From positions 1-64,000 of the forward strand of contig CATXCY010000007.1 in assembly GCA_958366945.1 (NCBI GenBank): 64,000 nucleotides of DNA, in the 5' to 3' direction. A program made the translations under genes and the position numbers. Position 1 is the first letter of the stretch; each line of letters opens with the position of its first letter. The notes beneath the pieces were generated by a model that was given only the letters and a program-made list of their open reading frames with translations, made no database searches and was not told where the DNA came from. This DNA is from Bruticola sp004554425. Its GTDB lineage: Bacteria > Vulcanimicrobiota > Xenobia > Xenobiales > Xenobiaceae. Shown here piece by piece: positions 24,597 through 33,274 of this stretch.

Positions 24597-25706
24597 ATGT
24601 CAGAGATGATGAGTAAAGATCAAAGGGAACAACTCTTAGCGGCCCTCGATGCTCTCGAGCGCGAGCGCAAATTGCCTAAAGAGAAGATCATAGAGGCCAT
24701 TGAAGACGCCCTTCAGAAAGCCTATGAGCGCAACTACGGCACCAATCAGCAAGTGATCGTCGAATTAGACCGCGATACCGCCGACTTGCATATTTGGTTG
24801 CGCAAAACTGTTGTCCCCGAAGTAATGGACAGCAATCGCGAGATTAAGCTTGAAGACGCCGAGCAACTGGCCCCCAACGTTGAAGTCGGTATGGAAATCG
24901 ATATCGAAACCACCAACGAAAACTTCGGCCGTATTGCCGCCCAGAGTGCCAAGCAAGTTATTTTGCAACGTATGCGTGAGTTTGAGCGTGATATTATCCG
25001 TGACGAATTTAGTGACAGACGCGGCAAGCTTATGAGCGGTACAGTTACTCGCCACGAGCGCCGTGAAATCACTGTCGATCTGGGACGTGCCGAGGGTATT
25101 ATTCCTCCTTCCGAGCAAGCCCATAGCGAGTTCTTCCACGTCGGAGATCGCATAAAAGCTTTAGTTCTCGAAGTTAAGGACGGCCCTCATGGTCCGCAAA
25201 TTATCTTGTCTCGTTCCTCCCCCGGTTTACTTAAATGCCTCTTCGAAACTCAAGTACCCGAAATCGAAAAAGGCGTAGTTCAGATTAAAGCCGTCGTTCG
25301 TGAAGCCGGTTTACGCTCCAAGATCGCCGTGCGCTCCACCGATCCCAACGTAGATCCCGTGGGAGCTTGCGTAGGCCCCAAAGGCAGCCGCGTTCAAGGC
25401 ATCGTCGAGGAGTTGCGCAACGAAAAGATCGACGTTATTCCGTGGTCTGACAATATTGAAGAATTTATTGCCAACGCTTTGCAACCCAGCCGCGTGACCA
25501 AAGTCATTCCCAACAAGGAACAGAACAATGCTGTAGTAATCGTTCCCGATCAGCAGCTACCTTTGGCTATCGGTCGTGAAGGTCAGAATGCCCGTCTGGC
25601 TGCCAAACTCACCGGTTGGCATATCGATATCAAGAGCGAATCTAGCGCTGCCGCCGAAGCGGCCAAGAAGCAAGCTGCCGAAGCAGCTAAGCAAGAAGGA
25701 GAATAA
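24597..25706 (+). CDS. nusA: Transcription termination/antitermination factor NusA
   Basis: 369 residues, the length of NusA without C-terminal acidic repeats. The N-terminal RNA polymerase-binding domain (LPKEKIIEAIEDALQKAYERNYG) is followed by the S1 domain (GKLMSGTVTRHERREITVDLG), KH1 (GACVGPKGSRVQGIVEELRNE) and KH2 (PLAIGREGQNARLAAKLTGWHIDI), ending in a short Ala/Lys/Glu tail. It modulates pausing, termination and antitermination. It is preceded by an attenuator-like hairpin, so its own activity could feed back on the operon. It is followed two bases later by ylxR. Confidence 0.97.
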   Translation: MSEMMSKDQREQLLAALDALERERKLPKEKIIEAIEDALQKAYERNYGTNQQVIVELDRDTADLHIWLRKTVVPEVMDSNREIKLEDAEQLAPNVEVGMEIDIETTNENFGRIAAQSAKQVILQRMREFERDIIRDEFSDRRGKLMSGTVTRHERREITVDLGRAEGIIPPSEQAHSEFFHVGDRIKALVLEVKDGPHGPQIILSRSSPGLLKCLFETQVPEIEKGVVQIKAVVREAGLRSKIAVRSTDPNVDPVGACVGPKGSRVQGIVEELRNEKIDVIPWSDNIEEFIANALQPSRVTKVIPNKEQNNAVVIVPDQQLPLAIGREGQNARLAAKLTGWHIDIKSESSAAAEAAKKQAAEAAKQEGE

Positions 25707-25708
25707 GC

Positions 25709-26041
25709 GTGTCAACCAGCTCGTCTAGAATCCCTGAGCGCATGTGCGTAGCGTGCCGTCAAATGAGATCGAGAGACGGGCTGTTTCGCCTTGTAAGACC
25801 TACAGAAGGCGGAGCTATCGTTGTCAACCAAGATGGCAAGATATGTGGCAAGGGCTTTTATATTTGCCGCTCCGCCGAGTGTCTAAAAAAATTAGAGAAA
25901 GACAAGCGGCTGCGTAAGAATTTCAGCACAAAGTTATCTGAGGAAGCGCTTCTGTGGTTAAAAGAACAGCTAGAGCGCCAAGAGGCCAACCTGACCGAAC
26001 CTGCGGCAGCATCTTGTAGTGAGGAAGTGAAAGATTTATGA
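25709..26041 (+). CDS. ylxR: YlxR family RNA-binding protein (RnpM)
   Basis: 110 residues with a GTG start and a GAAGGAG ribosome-binding site inside the end of nusA. PERMCVACRQMRSRDGLFRLV and GKGFYICRSAECLKKLEKDKRLRKNF are the conserved YlxR signatures, including the Cys pair and the GR-type RNA-binding surface. YlxR/RnpM binds RNase P RNA and affects transcription in Gram-positives. A C-terminal extension of about 25 acidic/polar residues is unrecognised. The stop overlaps the infB start (ATGA). Confidence 0.93.
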   Translation: MSTSSSRIPERMCVACRQMRSRDGLFRLVRPTEGGAIVVNQDGKICGKGFYICRSAECLKKLEKDKRLRKNFSTKLSEEALLWLKEQLERQEANLTEPAAASCSEEVKDL

Positions 26042-28971
26042 GTACTAATACCAATGCCGGGGGCAAAATTCGCGTTTATGAATTAGCCCGCGAGCTAGGC
26101 ATCGAAGACAGCAAATCTCTGATCAATATCCTCAGGGGAATGGGCTATCCTGTTAAAACTGCTGCCAACAGTATTCCCAACGAGGCTGTGCAAAAAGTGC
26201 GCGAAACTGTGACTCCCCATTTGGAGCAATTGCGTCGCGAAGCGCAGGCCAAGACCAAAGCCCAAGAAGAAGAAGCTCGGGCCAAGTCTGCCGCTAGCAA
26301 GCCTGCCGTGCGTATTGCCAAACGAGCTACCCAAGAAGAAAAACAAGCTCTTATCGAGCGTAAAATTAACCGCAACGAAGAGAATAACAATCCTCGTCCT
26401 ATTCGCACTAGCAACGTAAAAGTACGCCAAACTGCCAGTGCTTTCCGCCGCACCACTTTGGGCGGCATTCGTCCTATTACCCGCAATATTAGCCCCACTT
26501 TCCGCGCCCAAGAAGCTGCTGAAAAAGCCGCTAAAGAAGCTGCCGAAAAGGCTGCTGAAAAGGCTGCTGAAAAAGCCGCTCAAGAAGCCGCCGAAAAGGC
26601 TGCTAAAGAGGCTGCTGAAAAAGCCGCTCGTGAAGCCGCCGAAAAGGCTGCTAAAGAGGCTGCTGAAAAAGCCGCTCGTGAAAAGGCCGAGAGAGAAGCC
26701 AAAGAAGCCGCCGAGAAAGAGGCTCAGCGTTTGGCCGCCGTCAAGGAGCAAAATCGCAAGCGTTCCGCCAATAAACGTCAGGACGACGACGATGAGGAGA
26801 ATGAAAAAGAAATGGTCGATTTGCCGATCATTTCTCCTGAAGAGATGGGTATAAAACAAGATGAGAGTATTTCTCTCTCTACTCCTATCACTGGTATTTC
26901 TGTAGAAGACGCTTTCTCTTCCGACTTTGGCAGCAATGTCAGCAATTATGAGAGCGGTCGTAACAATCGCAATTCCGGCGAAGGTCGTCCAGCTCGCGTG
27001 AAGGGCGGCCACAACAATAACCAGCCCAACCGCAATAATATGCAAAACAATCGCGGCGGCCAAGGTCATAACAACCAACGCGGCAACAACCAACGCGGCG
27101 GTGCGCAAAATAATCGCAACCAGCGCGGCGGTATGCAAAACAATCGCAACCAGCGCGGCAACCAGCGCGGCAACCAGCGCGGCGGTCACGCTTCTCAGCC
27201 TCAACAGCCTGTCGCTCAGCCTCAGGAAAAGACTATCATTATCCCCGAAGTTATTTCCTTGGCCGATTTGGCTACTCGCATGGGTCGCCCCGCCAACAAC
27301 TTGATCAGCACCTTTGTACGCCAGGGCAAGATGGTTTCCATCAACCAGGCTCTCTCCTACGAAGAAGCTCGCGACTTGGCTCTTTCTTACGGCTACAAAG
27401 TGGGCGAAATGTCCACTGAAGACGTACCTTTGGAACTTATCGACGAAGATGATGGCAAGCTCGTTTCTCGTCCTCCCGTTATCTCCGTTTTAGGTCACGT
27501 AGACCACGGTAAGACTTCCCTTTTGGACGCTATCCGCCGTACTTCCGTAGTTTCCGGCGAAGCTGGTGGTATTACTCAAACTATAGGTGCTTACACAGTC
27601 ACTCACGACGGCCAAAAGATTACCTTCATCGATACCCCTGGTCATGAAGCTTTCACTCAAATGAGAGCTCGCGGCGCTGCCATTACCGATATTGCTATTT
27701 TGGTAGTAGCGGCCAACGACGGCGTTATGCCTCAAACTATTGAAGCTATCAACCACGCCAGAGCGGCCAACTTGCCTATTATCGTAGCTATCAACAAGAT
27801 AGACTTACCCGAATCCAACCCCGATAGAGTTATGACCCAGCTCACTGAGTACGGACTCTTAGCCGAGGAATGGGGCGGCGATACCGTCATGTGCAAGATT
27901 TCCGCCAAAAAGAATATTGGATTAGATGATCTCTTAGAGATGGTTATCCTTCAGGCCGAGACTATGGAACTTAAGGCCAACCCCAATACTAAAGCTCAAG
28001 GTGCTATTATCGAAGGCTCTATCGACAAGGGTAAAGGCCCGGTCGCTACCGTCTTGGTACAAAACGGTACTTTGAAAGTTGGCGATACTGTAGTCGTAGG
28101 CAAAACTTGGGGCAGATTACGCGCTTTGCTTAATGAAAAAGGCAAAAACATTAAGAACGCCGGCCCTTCCATTCCTGTGGAAATTGTCGGTCTGGAAGCC
28201 GTTCCCGATGCCGGTGATCACTTGCAAGTAGTGGAAGACGAGAAGATGGCCCGCCAGGTTTCCGAAGCTCGTACCGCTAAAGCTAGACATACCCGCATCA
28301 ATTCCGGCAGTCGTCAGACTCTGGAAAGCCTCTTTGCCGACTTGCAAAACGGCGTAGCCAAAGATCTCAACTTGCTGGTAAAAGCTGAAAGCCACGGTAG
28401 TTTGCAAGCTTTGACTCAGTCGCTGAACAAGCTCAGCACTGATGAAGTAGCCGTAAAGATCATCCACTCCGGCGTAGGTGCTATTTCCGAAACAGACGTT
28501 ATGTTGGCTTCTGCTTCTAAAGCTATTATTATCGGCTTCAATGTCCGTCCCGGCGCTATGGTTAAACGCTTGGCCGATATGGAAGAAGTCGAGATTCGCA
28601 CCTACCGCATCATTTACGAAGTTATCGAGCATATCAAGAAGGCTATGTCCGGTTTGCTTACTCCCAACATCGAAGAAGTTGTCTTGGGTAAAGCTGAAGT
28701 GCGTCAAGTCTTCAAGATTAGTAAAATTGGTAAAGTGGCCGGTTGCTACGTTACCGAAGGTAAAGTGGTACGTGGCGGTTTGTGCCGTCTGTTGCGTGAC
28801 GATGTAGTCATCTACGAGAGCACTATCGACACTCTGCGCCGCTTCAAAGATGACGCTCGCGAAGTCTTGGAAGGCTTCGAGTGCGGCTTGACAATTACCA
28901 ACTACGCCGACTTACAGGAAGGCGATGTGGTGGAATGCTACCAAAAAGTAGAACACCAGCGCGAACTGTAA
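26038..28971 (+). CDS. infB: Translation initiation factor IF-2
   Basis: 977 residues. A first IF2_N module lies at about 10-60 (IRVYELARELGIEDSKSLINILRGMG). A long Ala/Glu/Lys helix of AEKAAKEA repeats follows (about 155-240), then an Asn/Arg/Gly-rich disordered segment (about 320-390, NNQRGNNQRGG-type), and a second IF2_N module (SLADLATRMGRPANNLISTFV). The GTPase has GHVDHGKTS (G1), DTPGHEAF (G3) and NKID (G4). Domains II to IV follow, including the C-terminal fMet-tRNA-binding domain ending EGDVVECYQKV. It joins the 30S subunit and initiator tRNA. It overlaps ylxR by four bases. The low-complexity parts are longer than in compact IF-2 proteins. Confidence 0.98.
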   Translation: MSTNTNAGGKIRVYELARELGIEDSKSLINILRGMGYPVKTAANSIPNEAVQKVRETVTPHLEQLRREAQAKTKAQEEEARAKSAASKPAVRIAKRATQEEKQALIERKINRNEENNNPRPIRTSNVKVRQTASAFRRTTLGGIRPITRNISPTFRAQEAAEKAAKEAAEKAAEKAAEKAAQEAAEKAAKEAAEKAAREAAEKAAKEAAEKAAREKAEREAKEAAEKEAQRLAAVKEQNRKRSANKRQDDDDEENEKEMVDLPIISPEEMGIKQDESISLSTPITGISVEDAFSSDFGSNVSNYESGRNNRNSGEGRPARVKGGHNNNQPNRNNMQNNRGGQGHNNQRGNNQRGGAQNNRNQRGGMQNNRNQRGNQRGNQRGGHASQPQQPVAQPQEKTIIIPEVISLADLATRMGRPANNLISTFVRQGKMVSINQALSYEEARDLALSYGYKVGEMSTEDVPLELIDEDDGKLVSRPPVISVLGHVDHGKTSLLDAIRRTSVVSGEAGGITQTIGAYTVTHDGQKITFIDTPGHEAFTQMRARGAAITDIAILVVAANDGVMPQTIEAINHARAANLPIIVAINKIDLPESNPDRVMTQLTEYGLLAEEWGGDTVMCKISAKKNIGLDDLLEMVILQAETMELKANPNTKAQGAIIEGSIDKGKGPVATVLVQNGTLKVGDTVVVGKTWGRLRALLNEKGKNIKNAGPSIPVEIVGLEAVPDAGDHLQVVEDEKMARQVSEARTAKARHTRINSGSRQTLESLFADLQNGVAKDLNLLVKAESHGSLQALTQSLNKLSTDEVAVKIIHSGVGAISETDVMLASASKAIIIGFNVRPGAMVKRLADMEEVEIRTYRIIYEVIEHIKKAMSGLLTPNIEEVVLGKAEVRQVFKISKIGKVAGCYVTEGKVVRGGLCRLLRDDVVIYESTIDTLRRFKDDAREVLEGFECGLTITNYADLQEGDVVECYQKVEHQREL
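26584..26679 (+). repeat. Perfect 48-bp tandem duplication inside infB
   Basis: Bases 26584-26631 and 26632-26679 are identical and in frame, each encoding EAAEKAAKEAAEKAAR. It lies in the Ala/Glu/Lys helix and is the kind of repeat that changes copy number by slippage. Confidence 0.85.
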
Positions 28972-28983
28972 TTTGAGCTTAGG

Positions 28984-29068
28984 GCCCGCCGTCAAATGGT
29001 GCATAGCTAAGGGGATGATAAGCCATTCTTCTCCTTTGCTTAGCAAGTTGCGGTGGGCTTTTGGTTTT
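28984..29068 (+). terminator. Structured intergenic element and terminator after infB
   Basis: GCCCGCCG (28984-28991) pairs with CGGTGGGC (29051-29058; one G-T pair), followed by TTTTGGTTTT. A second stem around GCTAAG/CTTAGC lies inside. It would end or attenuate transcription between infB and rbfA. Confidence 0.6.
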
Positions 29069-29112
29069 AAATCACCAATAACAAATCATCAAATAAGGAC
29101 ATAATAAACTTT

Positions 29113-29517
29113 ATGAATCATCATTTAGTACGCTTGCGCGGTCTCATTTTAGAGGTTGGCAACGAAATTATCCATCGTGTGAAAGATCCCGCTGTCTTCC
29201 CTCCCGAAAAGGAAGGCCAAGAGATTATCACTTTGACAGATGTAGATTTAAGTGCCGATACTTCTTTAGCTAAATTTTATGTCAGCATTATGGCTCCTGA
29301 AGACAGACAAAAAGCTATTATCGATGGCTTAAATAAAGCTAAAGGTTTCTTACGCCGTGAATTGGCTAAAGAGCTGTGCATTAAGAATATTCCTTCGGTA
29401 GTTTTCTTCCGTGATCAAACTCAAGAAAAAGCCGAACATATGTTAAGTTTATTGGAAAGCCTGAATATTCCTAAAGCTGATAAAAATGACTATAATTACG
29501 AGGAAAAGGATTTCTAA
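29113..29517 (+). CDS. rbfA: Ribosome-binding factor A
   Basis: 134 residues, with HLVRLRGLILEVGNEIIHRVKDP, ITLTDVDLSADTSLAKFYVSI and LRRELAKELCIKNIPSVVFFRD, the KH-like RbfA fold with the usual LAxxLxxRxxPxLxF core slightly diverged. It assists late 30S maturation near helix 1 of 16S rRNA. The C-terminal tail is acidic. It follows infB after a structured 140-base gap and precedes nrnA by three bases. A RimP of reduced size is encoded in the same operon. Confidence 0.93.
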   Translation: MNHHLVRLRGLILEVGNEIIHRVKDPAVFPPEKEGQEIITLTDVDLSADTSLAKFYVSIMAPEDRQKAIIDGLNKAKGFLRRELAKELCIKNIPSVVFFRDQTQEKAEHMLSLLESLNIPKADKNDYNYEEKDF

Positions 29518-29520
29518 AGT

Positions 29521-30504
29521 ATGGATTGCCATTACCAAATTCCTCCCGAATGTCAAAAAATAGCTCAAATTCTGCTGCAAAGCGACAATATTTTAGTTGT
29601 ACCTCATATAAATATTGATGGTGACGACTTGGGTAGTATGGTAGCTTGTGCTCAAGTTTTGAAATTCTTACGCAAAAAATACTATTTATACAGTCCCGAC
29701 GGAGCGCCAGAAGTTTTCCGTTTTATAAGCGGTACAACTGAAATTCACACTGAGTTGCCTGCCCAAGCTCATTTTGATGTAGCTTTGGTTTTGGAATGTC
29801 CTCAGCAAAGCCGCTTACCGCAAGACTTGAATTTGCGCCAAGTTTGTCAAACAATTATCAATTTAGATCATCATCCCATGAATAAGCTGGAAGCGGACTA
29901 CAATTGGATAGATCCTAGTTTTGCTGCTTTGGGTGAAATGCTCTATTTTGTCTTTAAGGCTATGGATGTGGAAATTAACCGCGACTGTGCCGAAGCTCTC
30001 TATACTTCTATAGTATCCGACTCCGGCTCTTTCCGTTTTTCCAAAACGTCTGCGCGTACTCATCAAGTAGCTGCTCATTTGGTAAGCATTTTAGGCGACA
30101 TCAGCTACGTACATAATAATATTTTCAGTGGTTTTACTTTAAATGACTTAAAGTTGCAAGCTATGTGTATGCAAACTTTAAAAACTTATGCCGATGGCAA
30201 GTTGGTGACAGCTTGTCTTACTGAAGATATGTTAAAAGCTTGTGGTGTAGATGAAAATAACACCCAAATGCTTTTAGGGCGCTTAAATGTATTGCGCGGC
30301 AGCGAAATTTTCGCTTTCTTTAAGGCTGTGGTTCCGGGAGAAGTGCGCGTCTCGTTGCGCTCTACCGGCCGCAAAATTAACGATGTTGCTGCTCAACATG
30401 AAGGCGGCGGCCATGACCAAGCGGCAGCTTGCCGTTTCCATGATAAAACTTTGGAAGAAGTTTATAATATACTTCTCCCGGAATTATTGGCTAAATTCGA
30501 ATAA
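29521..30504 (+). CDS. nrnA: DHH-family bifunctional oligoribonuclease / pAp phosphatase (NrnA-like)
   Basis: 327 residues. VPHINIDGDDLGSMVA carries the first aspartates of the DHH phosphoesterase site (DxD), VVLECPQQSRLPQ and NLDHHPMN the following Asp and DHH motif, and GGGHDQAAACRF the DHHA1 GGGH motif. NrnA degrades short RNA oligomers and dephosphorylates 3'-phosphoadenosine 5'-phosphate. Its place after rbfA is widespread in bacteria. It converges on the DUF4127 gene 17 bases later. Confidence 0.92.
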   Translation: MDCHYQIPPECQKIAQILLQSDNILVVPHINIDGDDLGSMVACAQVLKFLRKKYYLYSPDGAPEVFRFISGTTEIHTELPAQAHFDVALVLECPQQSRLPQDLNLRQVCQTIINLDHHPMNKLEADYNWIDPSFAALGEMLYFVFKAMDVEINRDCAEALYTSIVSDSGSFRFSKTSARTHQVAAHLVSILGDISYVHNNIFSGFTLNDLKLQAMCMQTLKTYADGKLVTACLTEDMLKACGVDENNTQMLLGRLNVLRGSEIFAFFKAVVPGEVRVSLRSTGRKINDVAAQHEGGGHDQAAACRFHDKTLEEVYNILLPELLAKFE

Positions 30505-30521
30505 TTTCAACTGAGCTTGGC

Positions 30522-32171
30522 TTATAGTTCCACTTCCAGCCCGACTTCAAATAGACGCCGCCAAGGCAACTCTACTTTGAGGTTCGGGCTTAATTTTTTT
30601 TCTGGCCAAGCTTGCAAAAGTTGGGCTAGAAAAGCTTGCTCTTGAGCTAAAATTTCGCTTTCCAACGTGCTTTGTTGCTCTTTGTTAAGCAAGACAAAAG
30701 CGCCGCCCACTTTGGCGCTTAATTGAGGGCGAATAACAGTCTGGTAAAAATAATCGTCTAATAAGCGCTCAAGTAAGAAACGGCGCTGCTCTTTTTCTAA
30801 GCGGGCTTGCTCAGCTGGTGAAGAGAAAAATTCGGGGCAAGCCCGCCGCCAAGAGGCTAAAGCGGCCCAGGCCAAGACGGTGCCTAAGGCATTGCCCAAA
30901 GTGTTCCAAGCGCTGTAGCCGGCAATTTTGGCTACAGCGCCCGACTCGATAAGCCAGCCAACCAATTGACGCGAGCCGCCATTGGCATAGGCTAAGTCGG
31001 CAATATAAACTTGTTGGCCAGCTTCTAAAGAGGCGGCTAATTTTTGTTGCCAAGCTGACCACAAAGGCTCTGGCAAATCGGATTTTCCCTCAGCTTGGTG
31101 GCAAGCTTCCAGCTGGCTTTGCCAAGGTGCATAAATAAAAACTTGAGGCACGAGCGAACCTGGGCCGCTTTGACCTTCTGGCAGCAAAGCCGCGTTGAGC
31201 CACTGTGCCTGGGAAGCTAGCACTTGAGCCAAGTTTTTGCCTTCGTAACGCCCTACTTGCTCTTCAGCTCCAGTATAAGACCAAACAATTTCCAATTGGC
31301 TATGGCCACAAATTGCTCTAGCTAGTAAAAGCATAGCCGTTTCGTCTGTGCCTACACCTACTGAAGCATAAGAGCAACCTTTTAAGATTTCTTGCAAAAA
31401 CTTGGCTTCCCAAAGGTTGAGCCCGGTGGTTTTACTGTCATCCAGGCACAGCGCCAAGAAACCGCCGCCGCTCTCCTCGGCTTGGACACGTTCTACCCAA
31501 GCTTCAAGTAGAAGCTCATTTATTTTATCCTTGCGGCGGCGGAACTCTAAATATTGCTGCCAGAAAGCCGGAGCTATCTGGTAAAGGCTGCTCCAGTTTC
31601 TGGCCGACAAGACTTGCGCCTCTGCAGCTCGACGCCGAATATTTAATTCAGGGTAGCTTTTTTCTGTGCACTTTGGCTCGGTGGCAACATAACGCTGTTC
31701 CAACTCTTGAGCAAATTGCTCAGACATTTTAGTTAAACGCAAAGCGCCTTCCACTTCAGCAGATGTATATTGAGTTGGAGCCACTCGCATTATTACAGAA
31801 AAAAGATAAAGCGAACAGACAGGCAATTCGGCCAACAAGCGCTGCAGCAGAGGCGCAACCATGTACGGCGGCCTTGGCCTACGTGAAGCTACTAGGCCGC
31901 CGTAGAACAAGGCATCGGCCGAAACTAACAGGCTAGGCGAATTTTCGGCGCCATTTTGCTTAACATCAGAGCTTAAAGCGAAGGTATCTTTGAGCCAGGC
32001 GAACAACTTTTGGCCTTCAGGGTTAGTCCTTTCAGGCTGGCGCTTGTCTTCTCCGCACCAAAGCGCCCTGGCTGGCAACAACAAATTCACCTGGGCAATT
32101 CGAGCCAGACGCTGAGGAAATTGCCAGCAACAAGGGCGATCATCTAAGGGAAGAAAGACAACGCTGCGCAT
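30522..32171 (-). CDS. DUF4127 family protein
   Basis: 549 residues. VVFLPLDDRPCCWQFPQRL at the N-terminus, LLVSADALFYGGLVASRRP, the central LCLDDSKTTGLN and GTDETAMLLLARAICG, and IADLAYANGGSRQL are hallmarks of the DUF4127 family, which has no established function. There is no signal peptide or membrane segment, so it should be cytoplasmic. The many conserved Asp/Arg/Asn positions suggest an enzyme of the carbohydrate or phosphate type, but this is inference. It is the last gene of a tight three-gene minus-strand operon (zinc ribbon, TIM-barrel-like protein, DUF4127), with 12-base gaps. Confidence 0.85.
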   Translation of the reverse strand: MRSVVFLPLDDRPCCWQFPQRLARIAQVNLLLPARALWCGEDKRQPERTNPEGQKLFAWLKDTFALSSDVKQNGAENSPSLLVSADALFYGGLVASRRPRPPYMVAPLLQRLLAELPVCSLYLFSVIMRVAPTQYTSAEVEGALRLTKMSEQFAQELEQRYVATEPKCTEKSYPELNIRRRAAEAQVLSARNWSSLYQIAPAFWQQYLEFRRRKDKINELLLEAWVERVQAEESGGGFLALCLDDSKTTGLNLWEAKFLQEILKGCSYASVGVGTDETAMLLLARAICGHSQLEIVWSYTGAEEQVGRYEGKNLAQVLASQAQWLNAALLPEGQSGPGSLVPQVFIYAPWQSQLEACHQAEGKSDLPEPLWSAWQQKLAASLEAGQQVYIADLAYANGGSRQLVGWLIESGAVAKIAGYSAWNTLGNALGTVLAWAALASWRRACPEFFSSPAEQARLEKEQRRFLLERLLDDYFYQTVIRPQLSAKVGGAFVLLNKEQQSTLESEILAQEQAFLAQLLQAWPEKKLSPNLKVELPWRRLFEVGLEVEL

Positions 32172-32183
32172 ACTCTTTTATTT

Positions 32184-32879
32184 TTAACGATAGATTTCGT
32201 CTATAGCTTTGCGGAAGGCTGCCACACGCTCGCCCAAATAAGCGGTGCCTAAGCCAGTTACCACAGCGCCGATAGCCAAACCAGAAACGCCAACTTCTTG
32301 CAAATACTTTACTTCGTCAGGGCGAATCTTTTTCTGAGTAGGCACAATTACAGGTACACCGGCGCTGCGCACCAAGCGCTTATATTGACAAAGGTCGGCC
32401 GCTGTAAGTCTAGTGCGATAAAGGTCGCGAGGAATAATAGAAGACTCAATAACGTCTACGCCCAAGCTGACTAAATCTTGCACAAATTCAGGCGTCCAAT
32501 CGGGGCCGACAGCCGACATGTGAGCCAATTCTTTCCACTTTAAATATTCCGGAGGAATGTGATTGGCAAATAAATCCCAGAAATCAAAACCGAATTGGCG
32601 AATTTCGGACAAATCTTGAGCGTTCGGCACTACTTCAGCGCCGGTAACGATGCCTAAAGGAATGTGGGGGCGTACAACCTCAGCCACTTTGGCAATTTTT
32701 TCTTTTTCGGCTTCCCAAGAGCCAAAGTCGGTACCACTGGCAAAGTGGGCGCAATTTAAGTGGACTTTTACAGCGTCAGCGCCGTTTTCCAAAGCGATAC
32801 GAGCCAAATTAGGATCGTTTTGAGTGATACTCACTAAAAGGACGAACTTTTTAGAAAAAGCTTTTAATAAACTATGCAT
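32184..32879 (-). CDS. TIM-barrel-like protein of unknown function
   Basis: 231 residues with alternating strands and helices: LLVSITQNDPNLARIALENGADAVKVHLN, VRPHIPLGIVTGAEVV, FGFDFWDLFANHIP, VDVIESSIIP, VPVIVPTQKKIRPDEVKYLQEVGVSGLAIGAVVTG. The last segment resembles the C-terminal phosphate-binding strands of (beta/alpha)8 enzymes, and LARIALENGADAVKVH the first strands of NanE- or ThiG-like barrels. I do not recognise a specific family. AGGAAG precedes the ATG. Its neighbours are a zinc ribbon and a DUF4127 protein, suggesting that they work together on one small molecule. Confidence 0.65.
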   Translation of the reverse strand: MHSLLKAFSKKFVLLVSITQNDPNLARIALENGADAVKVHLNCAHFASGTDFGSWEAEKEKIAKVAEVVRPHIPLGIVTGAEVVPNAQDLSEIRQFGFDFWDLFANHIPPEYLKWKELAHMSAVGPDWTPEFVQDLVSLGVDVIESSIIPRDLYRTRLTAADLCQYKRLVRSAGVPVIVPTQKKIRPDEVKYLQEVGVSGLAIGAVVTGLGTAYLGERVAAFRKAIDEIYR

Positions 32880-32891
32880 AAGCTATACTTC

Positions 32892-33101
32892 CTAACAGGT
32901 AATATCAAGATTGCGCCCCACATATTTACTGCGCAAATAACGTTCTACTAGATCGGAAGGCAACTTTACCGGCCCACCGCAATGTGGACATTTGACAGTT
33001 TCGCCTTCTAAAGCTCTTTCCAAATCTGTATCTTCAAGCAGAGCCCGGCAATGTGGGCAAGCGATCTTTTGGGCTGTCTGAATGCGGCCTAACTCTTGCA
33101 T
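32892..33101 (-). CDS. Small zinc-ribbon protein
   Basis: 69 residues with two CPHC knuckles (IACPHCRALLED and VKCPHCGGPVKL) about 29 residues apart, forming a four-Cys zinc site. The C-terminal third, LVERYLRSKYVGRNLDITC, is polar. Zinc ribbons of this size bind nucleic acid or protein partners. A GGGAG ribosome-binding site precedes the ATG. It is the first gene of the DUF4127 operon, 12 bases before the TIM-barrel-like gene, so the three are probably co-translated. Confidence 0.75.
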   Translation of the reverse strand: MQELGRIQTAQKIACPHCRALLEDTDLERALEGETVKCPHCGGPVKLPSDLVERYLRSKYVGRNLDITC

Positions 33102-33274
33102 AAACGTAGGCTCCCTTTCAGCTGCCGAAGCATTTTATCTTTTTTAAGCGGCAGCCTCGAGCTTTTCGCGATCAATAATTAAACTCCCCGCCTAAAGTTT
33201 GGAACAACTAAAACAAGCAATTCACAGCCAAAATATGGGCAGGGCCGCCTTAAGCCTAAAGCGAAGGAAGTCGC

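Noticed and set aside
26095..27204. Long open frame antisense to infB (369 codons)
   Set aside because: It mirrors the Ala/Glu/Lys and Arg/Gly/Asn repeats of IF-2, a composition artefact.
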